Assembly (NCBI GenBank): GCA_024276195.1
Contig: JAJRXR010000008.1
Span: 1-64,000 of the forward strand
DNA length: 64,000 nt
Source of the DNA: Planctomycetota bacterium
Lineage (GTDB): Bacteria; Planctomycetota; Phycisphaerae; Phycisphaerales; UBA1924
Direction of reading: 5' to 3'
In this document: piece after piece, positions 33,328 through 41,191 of the stretch
Layout of the letters: every line of letters begins with the position of its first letter
Position numbering within the stretch: position 1 is the first letter of the stretch
Made by a program: the position numbers and the translations under genes
The notes under the pieces: generated by a model
The model's database searches: none
Seen by the model: the letters and a program-made list of their open reading frames with translations, nothing else
What the model was told of the DNA's origin: nothing

Positions 33328-33656
33328 GCCGGAGCGCCACCGTTCCACACCTTCACGGGTGACGTCCTCGGCCCCGGCCCCGGGCGCGGCTTGCAGGCCG
33401 ACACCGACGGTGACGCCTGCCCCGACCTGCTCGCCTTTGCCGCCAACCGCAACACCGTCTACATCATCCGCGGCGTCAACCCGTGCCCGGCGGATCTCGC
33501 CCCGCCCTTCGGCGTGCAAGACTTCTCCGATGTCATCACCTCCTGAGCGCCTTCGCCTTGCAGGAGAGCGCTGCGGACCTCGCCGAACTGACCCGCGTCT
33601 TTGATTTCTCCGACGTGGTCGCGTTCCTGAGCGCCTTCGGCGCAGGATGTCCATAA
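33328..33656 (+). pseudogene. Truncated and frameshifted GC-type dockerin protein gene
   Basis: From a TAG at 33325 the frame reads into a calcium-repeat-like segment (DTDGDACPDLLAFAANRN) and then the start of a GC-type dockerin, NPCPADLAPPFGVQDFSDV. It hits TGA at 33543-33545. Shifting by one base recovers LSAFALQESAADLAEL, a second DFSDVVAFLSAFG repeat and the terminal GCP, then TAA at 33656. Comparison with the sister genes shows that one T is missing from the expected TTCCTGAGC at about 33540. No start codon, signal peptide or ribosome-binding site is present, so the gene has also lost its 5' part, including most of a VCBS-type domain. It marks decay or a past recombination at the edge of the cluster. 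Confidence 0.8.
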
Positions 33657-33662
33657 ACAAAC

Positions 33663-33689
33663 AGCCCCCGGCACCGAGCGCCGGGGGCT
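33663..33689 (-). terminator. Terminator of the transketolase gene
   Basis: AGCCCCCGGC pairs with GCCGGGGGCT across a seven-base loop. On the minus strand, 33 bases past the transketolase stop, it is followed by TGTTTGTTT. It may also stop plus-strand reads from the remnant gene. Confidence 0.75.
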
Positions 33690-33721
33690 ATGTAGATTGA
33701 ATCAGCTCCGACGCCCACGCG

Positions 33722-35692
33722 TCAGACGACCTGCAGCATCTCCATCGTTTTCTGGAGCACATGCTCGCTCGTGAGCCCGCAGCTTGCGAGGATCTCCTCG
33801 GGCGTGTGCGCGCTCTTGGGGATCTTGCGGACGAACATCTGCTCGAGCGTGAATCCATCACCCGAGCGGGTGAGCGCGTCGGCGATGGCCGAGCCCATGG
33901 CCCCGCCGAAGTTGTCCTCGAGCGAGATCACATACCCCGAGTTCGCGCTGACGATGTCCAGCAGCTTGTCCTCGTCGAACGGCAGTGAGTACATATCCAG
34001 CAGCGTCGCGCTGATCCCCGCCTTGTCGAGCAGGTCCAGCGCCTTGTTCGCCTCGTGGACCATGTACCCCGAGGCGCAGATCACCAGATCGCGCCCCTCG
34101 CTGAGCGTCTCGAACCCGCCCAGGTTGAACACCTGGTCGTCCGAGTACAAGAACTCGGTCTCCGGGCGGAGCGTCCGCATGTAGCACACACCCTCATACT
34201 CGCTCATCGCGTTGGTCAGGGCGTAGGCCGCGAACGCGTCGGACGGCTGGAGGATGTACACGCCCGGGTTGCCCCGGTGGTCTCGCATGGTCGTGAAGCT
34301 GCGGAACCAGGCGACATCGGGCATCGACATCTGGCTGGGTCCGTCCGCCGCGAGCGTCACGCCCGAGTGCGAGCCGACGATCTTCAGGTTGGCCCCAGAG
34401 TAGATCGCCATCTCGATCTGGTCGTACGCCCGCGTGATGAACTTGCTGAAGCTCGAGCAGAACGGGATCTTGCCTCCGGCGCTCAGGCCAACACCGACGG
34501 AGAACATGTTCTGCTCGCCGATCTTGCACTCGATGAACCGGTCGCTCAGCGCCGGGTCTTTCTCGAAGGTCTCGCTGAATGTCGAGTTTTTCACGTCCGC
34601 GTCGAGCACCACGACATCAGGCGAGGACTCTCCCATCGCCCGCAGCGCGATGCCGTAGGCCTTGCGCGTCGCCAGACGACCGGCGTGCAGCACGCTCTCC
34701 ATGTCCATCGAGCGCATCGCCTGCGAGAGTGTCGGGGGTTCGCCCACGGGCGCCGCCTTGGGCGCCGCCTCGGTGGGCGGCTCGATTGTGAACTGGTCCG
34801 AGCTCGCCAGCGAGGTGGTCATCTCGAGGCGACGGTCGTCCAGCTCCGCCAGAGCCGTTTCGAGCACGTCGCCCGTCGGGGGTTTGCCGTGCCAGCCGTT
34901 GCCCTGAATGCTCGGCGCCCCCCAGCCCTTGACCGTTTTGGCGACGATCGCGGAGGGAACCTCGTTGTCGTCGTCGTGCCGCGCGATGAACTTGTCGATC
35001 GAGGCCTTGATCTCGGCGGGGTTGTGCCCATCGACCACGTCAACCTCGAAGCCGAACGCCTCGAGCTTGCGGGCCATGACCTCGGGCGACTGCTGCCCGC
35101 TGACCCTGTCGGCCTGTCCGAACTCGTTGCAGTTGAAGATCGGCAGCACGTTGTTGAGCCCGTGGTCAACGATGAAGTCGAGCGCCTCGCTGATCTGGCC
35201 TTCGCGGGCCTCACCGTCGCCGATGATGCAGAAGACACGCTTGTCGATCCCGTCGATTTTGGCGCTCTTGCCGACGCCCGCCGCGACGCTCAGCCCCTGG
35301 CCCAGCGACCCGGTCGCCGCGTCAAAGAACGGGAACCCTTCCATCGGGTTCGGGTGTCCGTCGAGCACACTATCAAGCTGGCGCAGCGTGTCGAGATCTT
35401 CGACCGTCAGCTTGCGCCGGTCCGCCTGGTCGCCTCCAACGGCGACCCCGAGTCGCGCCGCCGCAGCGTACACTGCGGGGACCGCGTGCCCCTCGCTGAG
35501 CACGAGCCGGTCGCTCGTCGGGTAATCCGGGTAGTCAGGACTCCAGCGCATGGTCGAGAACATCAGCACGGTCACAATGTGAGAAATGCTCATCGCGCTT
35601 GTCGGGTGTCCCGACCCTGCGCGTGCGCACATCTCCAGTGAGAGCCGGTCGATCTCGATCGCCTGCGCATGCACCGCCGCCTCGAATGACAT
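33722..35692 (-). CDS. tkt: Transketolase
   Basis: The ATG at 35692 follows GGAAGG. The 656-residue product is a single-chain transketolase: substrate residues in SLEMCARAGSGHPTSAMS and LVLSEGHAVPAVY, the thiamine diphosphate/magnesium motif GDGEAREGQISEALDF with CNEFGQ further on, the pyrimidine domain (GEQNMFSVGVGLSAGGKIPF) and a C-terminal domain. It moves two-carbon units between ketoses and aldoses in the pentose phosphate pathway. A variable linker of Pro/Ala-rich residues (TEAAPKAAPVGEPP) joins the halves. It is transcribed alone with its own terminator and is divergent from dnaN. The sequence is closer to the archaeal/deep-branching long type than to E. coli TktA, but the activity call does not depend on that. 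Confidence 0.93.
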   Translation of the reverse strand: MSFEAAVHAQAIEIDRLSLEMCARAGSGHPTSAMSISHIVTVLMFSTMRWSPDYPDYPTSDRLVLSEGHAVPAVYAAAARLGVAVGGDQADRRKLTVEDLDTLRQLDSVLDGHPNPMEGFPFFDAATGSLGQGLSVAAGVGKSAKIDGIDKRVFCIIGDGEAREGQISEALDFIVDHGLNNVLPIFNCNEFGQADRVSGQQSPEVMARKLEAFGFEVDVVDGHNPAEIKASIDKFIARHDDDNEVPSAIVAKTVKGWGAPSIQGNGWHGKPPTGDVLETALAELDDRRLEMTTSLASSDQFTIEPPTEAAPKAAPVGEPPTLSQAMRSMDMESVLHAGRLATRKAYGIALRAMGESSPDVVVLDADVKNSTFSETFEKDPALSDRFIECKIGEQNMFSVGVGLSAGGKIPFCSSFSKFITRAYDQIEMAIYSGANLKIVGSHSGVTLAADGPSQMSMPDVAWFRSFTTMRDHRGNPGVYILQPSDAFAAYALTNAMSEYEGVCYMRTLRPETEFLYSDDQVFNLGGFETLSEGRDLVICASGYMVHEANKALDLLDKAGISATLLDMYSLPFDEDKLLDIVSANSGYVISLEDNFGGAMGSAIADALTRSGDGFTLEQMFVRKIPKSAHTPEEILASCGLTSEHVLQKTMEMLQVV

Positions 35693-35828
35693 GCTCGCCT
35701 TCCTTTCTCAACAGGCGCCGCCCGCGCGTCCCTGGCCCCCGCCCGCTTGGGCGCCCGGGACGCGGTTCGTTGGCGTCTGGGTGTAGTTCAGAATCAGATC
35801 ACGATAGCCGGAGTCATCGACCCTGGCG

Positions 35829-35853
35829 GGCTCTTCTGGGCGGTTTCCGCCCC
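35829..35853. promoter_or_regulatory. Hairpin in the tkt-dnaN divergent region
   Basis: CTGGGCGG, a TTT loop and CCGCCCCAG give an 8-bp stem in the 283-base region between the divergent transketolase and dnaN genes. It could be an operator or just structure; no promoter pair was convincing. Confidence 0.3.
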
Positions 35854-35975
35854 AGATCCGTTTCGGCCCGAGATTTGCACAGGCTCTCCACGCTGCCGAC
35901 ACCCCATCAGGCGCCCCCAAACCCCACAGGCCGGGGCCTGGATACACTCCATCCACGATATCTGGAGTCCACCCT

Positions 35976-37139
35976 ATGAAAGTCATCTGCGATCGGGCAG
36001 CCCTGCTCGAGGCCATCGGTCTCGTCTCGAGCGTCGCCGCCTCCCGAACCCCCAAACCCCAGCTCACCTGCGTTCGCCTCACGGCGACCAAGGACGGTGG
36101 CGCGGGCGAACTCACGCTCTCGGCAACCGACGCCGAGATCTCCCTGACCCTCCGCCTGGGCTCGGTTGACGTCTCCGAACCGGGCGAAACCCTTGTCCCC
36201 GCCCAGAAACTCAGCCAGATCATCTCCGCTGAGGACAACGACCCCACCCTCACGATCACCTCCGATGGCGACCTGACCACCATCAAGGGCTCCGACGCGG
36301 AGTTCAAACTCCACGGCTACCCCTCCTCCGATTTCCCCCCTATCCCCGACTTCCAGCAGAGCATCGCCTCGGGCTCGCGCGGCGCCTTCACCCTGCCCGC
36401 TGGCTCCCTCTCGACCGTCGTCGCGCGCACCATCTTCGCCGCCGCCCGCGAGAACTCCCGGTACGCCATCAACGGCGTGCTCTTCAAGAAAGCGGGCAAG
36501 CGCCTCGAACTCGTCGCGACCGACGGGCGACGCCTGGCCCAGTGCGGCGCGAACCTCCCCGCCGCTGGCGCAGGCGACGAGCCCGTCGCCTGCATCGTCC
36601 CCGCCAAGGCCCTGGGCGTTCTCCAGAAGCTCATCGCCGACGACAACGAGCCGATCAATGTCGCCGTGACGGACAACCAGATCGTCTTCGGCTTCGGCGA
36701 GGACACCAGCGACCTGCGGGCGGTTCTCTCGTCCAACCTCGTCGAGGGCGCCTTCCCGCCCTACGAGGACGTGATCCCCAAGGACCAGGACATCCGCGTC
36801 GGCTTCGACCGCGACGTGCTCTTCTCCGCCGTCCGGCGCGCGGCGCTGCTGACCAACGAGGAATCCCGCGGCGTGCGCATGGCCTTCACCGCCGACGACA
36901 AAAAGCTCCAGCTCTCGAGCCGCTCGCCCGAGATGGGCGAGGCCCGCGTCGAGGTGGACCTCGTCAGCTACGAGGGCGGCGACATCGAGATCGGCTTCAA
37001 CCCCGGCTTCATCAACGAGGCCCTCAAGGTCATCGACGACCCCCAGGTCATCATCGAACTCAAGGCGACCAACAAGCCCGGGCTCCTCCGCTCCGGCCCC
37101 GACTTCGTCTACGTCGTGATGCCCGTCAACCTGCAGTAG
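35976..37139 (+). CDS. dnaN: DNA polymerase III beta sliding clamp
   Basis: The ATG at 35976 begins MKVICDRAALLEAIGLVSSV, the family start. The 387-residue protein has the three homologous clamp domains, with VARTIFAAARENSRYAINGVLF in the middle (written here in two parts: VARTIFAAARENSRY and AINGVLF), LVATDGRRLA and the C-terminal VYVVMPVNLQ that forms the hydrophobic partner-binding pocket. It tethers the replicative polymerase to DNA. In many bacteria dnaN follows dnaA; here it is 17 kb away and flanked by transketolase and a small membrane-protein gene, which is a common arrangement in planctomycetes. The intergenic region upstream contains a hairpin near 35829-35853. Confidence 0.95.
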   Translation: MKVICDRAALLEAIGLVSSVAASRTPKPQLTCVRLTATKDGGAGELTLSATDAEISLTLRLGSVDVSEPGETLVPAQKLSQIISAEDNDPTLTITSDGDLTTIKGSDAEFKLHGYPSSDFPPIPDFQQSIASGSRGAFTLPAGSLSTVVARTIFAAARENSRYAINGVLFKKAGKRLELVATDGRRLAQCGANLPAAGAGDEPVACIVPAKALGVLQKLIADDNEPINVAVTDNQIVFGFGEDTSDLRAVLSSNLVEGAFPPYEDVIPKDQDIRVGFDRDVLFSAVRRAALLTNEESRGVRMAFTADDKKLQLSSRSPEMGEARVEVDLVSYEGGDIEIGFNPGFINEALKVIDDPQVIIELKATNKPGLLRSGPDFVYVVMPVNLQ

Positions 37140-37165
37140 CCCAGCGAGAACCGAGCCGGAGCCTC

Positions 37166-37615
37166 TCATCCCGCAGTGACACGGGGTCCGGGTCGGGTGT
37201 GACGCTTGCTCGCGACGCGCCGGACCTCGCCATCGTGAAGAATCCGCGCGATCACGGGCGAGATTTCTTCGACGAGCTCCTCTTCCTCTGGCGCCAGCTC
37301 GGGTTCGACCGGGGAATGCTCCTGGCACTCGCCCGACAGATCGCGGACCACAACATCCTCCGCGGCGTTGAGCTTGGCCTCGATCACCAGTTCGATCCGG
37401 TCTCGGCGGGCGACGCGTCGATCCAGGCGGAGGGCGCCCAGGGCCATGCAGGGCGCCAGCAGCGCCCAGGCGACGCCCGCGAGCTCCGCCGTCCCGACGC
37501 TCTGGATGACCCCGGGGCGGATCAACGCCCACACGAGCACAATGCCCAGGGCAATCGTGCCCAGCGCGCAGACAACCATCGAGAATCTTCGTAAGCACAC
37601 AACAGCGAGTCGCAC
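37166..37615 (-). CDS. Small membrane protein of unknown function
   Basis: The GTG at 37615 is supported by GGAGAGGAG seven bases upstream. The 149-residue product has two hydrophobic helices (about residues 13-32 and 44-62, VVCALGTIALGIVLVWAL and LAGVAWALLAPCMALGAL). A charged soluble tail rich in Glu (PEEEELVEEISPVI) and a basic C-terminus follow. I recognise no family. It converges on dnaN, with 26 bases between stops, and diverges from bamA. The Shine-Dalgarno and the hydrophobic pattern make it likely to be real. Confidence 0.6.
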   Translation of the reverse strand: MRLAVVCLRRFSMVVCALGTIALGIVLVWALIRPGVIQSVGTAELAGVAWALLAPCMALGALRLDRRVARRDRIELVIEAKLNAAEDVVVRDLSGECQEHSPVEPELAPEEEELVEEISPVIARILHDGEVRRVASKRHTRPGPRVTAG

Positions 37616-37740
37616 CGATCGACTCCTCTCCGGTCCTCGCCGATCCGAAGAGGATCAGCATCCTTGCCGAGTCGCCCGGATCCCCTGTGATGCGGGGAGA
37701 TCGGGCTGCGGGAGGGCGTCCATTGCCCGTCCCGGCCCCG

Positions 37741-37754
37741 GCGCACATGTGCGC
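37741..37754. promoter_or_regulatory. Perfect 14-bp palindrome upstream of bamA
   Basis: GCGCACATGTGCGC is self-complementary and lies 154 bases before the bamA start. A second inverted repeat, CCGCA-TG-TGCGG (37781-37792), shares the CATGTGCG core. The pair, about 40 bases apart, may be binding sites for a dimeric regulator controlling bamA and the divergent membrane-protein gene. Confidence 0.4.
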
Positions 37755-37907
37755 TCGGGACGGCGTACCCTACCCCCGCTCCGCATGTGCGGCAAGCTGG
37801 CCCCCTGCCCACCGACGAGAAGATGGCCCATTGAGCTTCTACCGTACCGGTCCCGTCACGCCCTTCCGATTGTGTCCCGGGTTTCTGCGAGGTATCGTCC
37901 CCTGCTC

Positions 37908-40436
37908 GTGTATGGACGCTCACGCCTGACTGCTCCCCCGCCCGGCTCGCACAGACCGCGCGCCGCCCGGGGGCTCGCCGCGATCGCCGGCGCACTGGTT
38001 CTGGCCGCCTCGCCGGCCCAGCTTGGCGCCATCGCCCTCGCCGCCCCAGCAGCCCCGGCTCCCAACGAAGACAAGACCGAGCCCGCCCAGCCCGAGGATC
38101 TGACCATCTACGAGGGTCGCCTCGTCGCCGACGTGATCCTCCGCGCCCCGCCCCCTGCCCAAGACCCGGACAACCCCGACGCCCAGGCCCGCCCACTCGA
38201 CAACGCGGCCCGCCAGAAAGCGCTCAACAACATCCGCGTCTACCGCGGCGCCCCGTTCCGACTCGAAACGCTCAACGACGACATCCGCCGCCTCAACCGT
38301 CTCTCGCTGTTCTCGCGCGTCGAGACCTACGTCCAGTTGCTCGACGACGGCTCTATCGATGTCATCTTCGAGCTGGCCGAACGCCCGATCATTCTCGACG
38401 TGCAGATCTCGGGCAACCGGCGCCTGAGCGATCAGGAGATCGCCCAAGCCGTGGACCTGCTCGTGGGCACGCCCGTGGACCGCTTCCAGGTTGACCGCGC
38501 CGCGCGCCGCATCGAGGATCTGTACCGCGAGAAGGGGTACTACTTCGCGCAGGTGACCGTCAACGAGGACGAACTCAACGAGAGCGGCATCGTGCTCTTC
38601 CAGATCCGCGAGGGCGACCGCCTCAAAATCACCGCCATCCGCTTCGAGGGCGCCAAGGCATTCTCGAACAGAGAACTCCGGCGCGAGATCAGCACACGCA
38701 CCTCAGGCCTGTTCCGCAAGGGCCAACTCGATGACGGGCTGCTCGACGCCGACATCGCGGCTCTGATCCAGTTCTACCGCAACAATGGCTATCTCGACAT
38801 CCGCGCCGACACGATGCTCCAGCCGTCGCCCAACGGCAAAGAAGCCATCATCACCTACCTCATCGACGAGGGTCCGCTCTACACCCTCCGATCTGTACTC
38901 ATCGAGGGCGGAACCGAGGACGCCCCGCTCGTCTTCACGCCCGAGCAACTCGCTGGCCTGATCGACCTCAAGCCGGGCGATGTCTACGGCGTCCGCTCGC
39001 TCCAGGAATCGATCACAACCGTGCAAGACGCCTTCGGCATCCTCGGGTACGCCGACGTCCGCGTCTCCAATGTCGAGCAGCGCGACCCCGATCTCCCGCT
39101 CGTTGACCTTGTCATCATCATCGACCAGGGCGACCGCTTCCTCACGGGCGAGGTCTTCATCTCCGGCAACCCGATCACCAAGCACAACGTCATCCGCCGC
39201 CTGATCGAGGTCAGGCCCGACCGCCCCCTGGACACCACCGCGATCCGCAAGTCCGAGACCGCGCTGCGCCAGTCGCGCTACTTCAACAACCGCGGCATCA
39301 AGATCACGCTTCAGCCCCCGGACCCAACCGAGCCCGAGTACCGCGATGTGCTCGTCGAGGTCGAAGAAACCAACACGGGCAGCTTCAACATCGGCGCCGC
39401 CGTCAGCTCCGACGCGGGCCTCATCGGCACCCTCTCGCTCACCCAGCGAAACTTCGACGTCACCGACACACCCGATTCCGTCGGCGAGATGTTCTCCGGG
39501 CGCGCCTTCCGCGGCGCGGGCCAGACCTTCAGCATCAACATCCTCCCGGGCAACCAGGTCCAGAGCTACAGCGTCTCACTCTCTGACCCATACCTCTTTG
39601 ATACCGACTATTCCGGTTCCGTCCAGCTCTTCTACCGCGACCGCGACTTCAACGAGTTCGACGAGCGGCGCTTCGGCACGCGCTTCGGCGTCGGACGACG
39701 CTTCGGAACTCGCTGGGTCGGCGGCGTCAACTTCCGCCTCGAACAGATCGAACTCTCCGACATCAACGCCAGCCGCCCCGTCGATGTCTTCGCCGCCTCT
39801 GGCCCCGACGTCCTCACCGGCGTCTCCTTCACCCTCTCACGCAACACCACCGACAACCGCTTCCGCCCCACCAGCGGCTCCGTCTCCTCCATCGGCGTCG
39901 AACAGACCGGCGTCCTCGGCGGCGACTACACCTTCACACGCTTCGACGCCTCACACACCGTCTTCCTCGCGATCCGCGAGGACTACCTCGGACGCTCCAC
40001 CATCCTCGAACTCAGCGGACGACTCGGCTACATCCCCCAGGGCCAGTCCGAAGTCCCCACCTACGAACGCTACTACCTCGGCGGCCAGACCATGCGCGGG
40101 CTCGAGTTCCGCACCGTCTCGCCCAAGGGCATCCGCAACGACACCCTAACCCAAGGGAGAGACCCCGTCGGCGGCTCCTTCCTCTTCTTCGCTGGCGCCC
40201 AGATCACCCAACCCGTCTTCGAGGAAATGCTCTCCGTCGTCGCCTTCATCGACACAGGCACCGTCACCGAAGACCCCGGCTTTGAGGATTACCGAGTCAC
40301 CGTCGGCCTGGGTATCCGCTTCTACGTCCCCCAGCTCTCTCCAGCCCCCCTCGCCTTCGACTTCGGCATCCCCCTTCTCAAGGCCGACCTCGACGAGACC
40401 CGCGTCTTTACCTTCTCCATCGATCTGCCCTTCTAG
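37908..40436 (+). CDS. bamA: Outer membrane protein assembly factor BamA
   Basis: The protein has about 842 residues from the GTG at 37908; the start is uncertain because no clear ribosome-binding site is visible, but a signal peptide (AARGLAAIAGALVLAASP) follows. Five POTRA domains span roughly residues 45-530, each with a Gly-Asn/Phe-x-Gly turn, for example ILDVQISGNRRLSDQEI, FEGAKAFSNRELRREI and GEVFISGNPITKHNVI. The C-terminal 16-strand barrel includes the loop-6 lock motif in variant form (YYLGGQTMRGLEF, usually VRGF) and ends in Phe, as BamA should. It inserts beta-barrel proteins into the outer membrane. It is the first gene of an envelope operon: skp begins 89 bases after its stop, then lpxD and lpxC. 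Confidence 0.92.
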   Translation: MYGRSRLTAPPPGSHRPRAARGLAAIAGALVLAASPAQLGAIALAAPAAPAPNEDKTEPAQPEDLTIYEGRLVADVILRAPPPAQDPDNPDAQARPLDNAARQKALNNIRVYRGAPFRLETLNDDIRRLNRLSLFSRVETYVQLLDDGSIDVIFELAERPIILDVQISGNRRLSDQEIAQAVDLLVGTPVDRFQVDRAARRIEDLYREKGYYFAQVTVNEDELNESGIVLFQIREGDRLKITAIRFEGAKAFSNRELRREISTRTSGLFRKGQLDDGLLDADIAALIQFYRNNGYLDIRADTMLQPSPNGKEAIITYLIDEGPLYTLRSVLIEGGTEDAPLVFTPEQLAGLIDLKPGDVYGVRSLQESITTVQDAFGILGYADVRVSNVEQRDPDLPLVDLVIIIDQGDRFLTGEVFISGNPITKHNVIRRLIEVRPDRPLDTTAIRKSETALRQSRYFNNRGIKITLQPPDPTEPEYRDVLVEVEETNTGSFNIGAAVSSDAGLIGTLSLTQRNFDVTDTPDSVGEMFSGRAFRGAGQTFSINILPGNQVQSYSVSLSDPYLFDTDYSGSVQLFYRDRDFNEFDERRFGTRFGVGRRFGTRWVGGVNFRLEQIELSDINASRPVDVFAASGPDVLTGVSFTLSRNTTDNRFRPTSGSVSSIGVEQTGVLGGDYTFTRFDASHTVFLAIREDYLGRSTILELSGRLGYIPQGQSEVPTYERYYLGGQTMRGLEFRTVSPKGIRNDTLTQGRDPVGGSFLFFAGAQITQPVFEEMLSVVAFIDTGTVTEDPGFEDYRVTVGLGIRFYVPQLSPAPLAFDFGIPLLKADLDETRVFTFSIDLPF

Positions 40437-40444
40437 ACACTTCT

Positions 40445-40466
40445 CGACGGGAACCGCCCCGCGTAC
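40445..40466 (+). promoter_or_regulatory. Possible internal promoter before skp
   Basis: A TTCTCG box (about 40441-40446), a 17-base spacer and TACCAT (about 40464-40469) lie some 57 bases before the ATG at 40526. The -35 match is poor, so this is a weak call. Confidence 0.25.
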
Positions 40467-40525
40467 CATCCTCACGGGGTGTGGACACAACCGCACCAGA
40501 GAGACTCCACACACAGGACCACGCC

Positions 40526-41161
40526 ATGCGAACCCACCGACCCGCACGCGCTCTGACCGCGATGACCGCAGCTCTGGCCGCCATCGCCATCGCCGCCACC
40601 TCCTTCGCCTGGGCCAGCGCCGCCAGCGCGACCACCGCCCGACCCCCGGCCCAGCCGACCGCCGTCGCGGTCGTTGACCTGCCCGGGATCCTCGAGGGCC
40701 TCGAAGAAAAAGGACGCCACGAGGCCAACCTCCAGGCGGTCATCCAGGAGAGCCAGGCCAAGCTCGACGACCTGACCAAGCGCCTCGGAATCATCAGGGA
40801 CGATCTCGAACTTCTTCCTCCGGACACCGCCGAGTGGCGCGCCAAGTTCGGCGAGGGACTCGAGCTCCAGCAGCAGGCCGAGGTACGTTCAAAGGTTCTG
40901 ACGCAGACCATCTCCCTCCAGCGGGGCGACTCGCTCCGGACGCTGTTCCTGAAGATCGAGGCGGGCATCGCCAAGATCGCCGAGCGTGATGGGTACGACA
41001 TTGTCCTGCTCGACGACTCGACCTTCCCGCTGCCCCAGCAGGCGCCGGACACGAACATGGAGCGGGCGATCCTCTCCAAGACCGTGCTGTACGCGCACGA
41101 ATCGGTTGACATCACACAGGCCGTGATCAACCTGCTCAACAACGAGTACCGCGCCCCGTAA
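40526..41161 (+). CDS. skp: OmpH/Skp-family periplasmic chaperone
   Basis: The ATG at 40526 has CAGGA upstream. The 211-residue protein has a signal peptide with a long hydrophobic core (ALTAMTAALAAIAIAATSFAWA). An OmpH domain follows (AVAVVDLPGILEGLEEKGRH, then long charged helices such as QAKLDDLTKRLGIIRDDLELL). Skp trimers hold unfolded outer-membrane proteins in the periplasm and hand them to BamA, encoded just upstream. The C-terminus returns to the beta-body (IAERDGYDIVLLDDSTFPL). The helical tentacle is shorter than in E. coli. Gene order bamA-skp-lpxD-lpxC strongly supports the assignment even though sequence identity in this family is low. Confidence 0.85.
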   Translation: MRTHRPARALTAMTAALAAIAIAATSFAWASAASATTARPPAQPTAVAVVDLPGILEGLEEKGRHEANLQAVIQESQAKLDDLTKRLGIIRDDLELLPPDTAEWRAKFGEGLELQQQAEVRSKVLTQTISLQRGDSLRTLFLKIEAGIAKIAERDGYDIVLLDDSTFPLPQQAPDTNMERAILSKTVLYAHESVDITQAVINLLNNEYRAP

Positions 41162-41191
41162 GCCCACCCGTAAGCCCAGGAGTTCGGGCCG

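Noticed and set aside
33229..33660. Minus-strand open frame over the dockerin remnant
   Set aside because: Explained by the remnant on the plus strand and the strong terminator; the translation is Arg/Gly-rich noise.
37368..37907. N-terminal extension of the bamA frame
   Set aside because: The upstream part is Arg/Ser/Pro-rich and overlaps the opposite membrane-protein gene; the signal peptide appears only after 37908.
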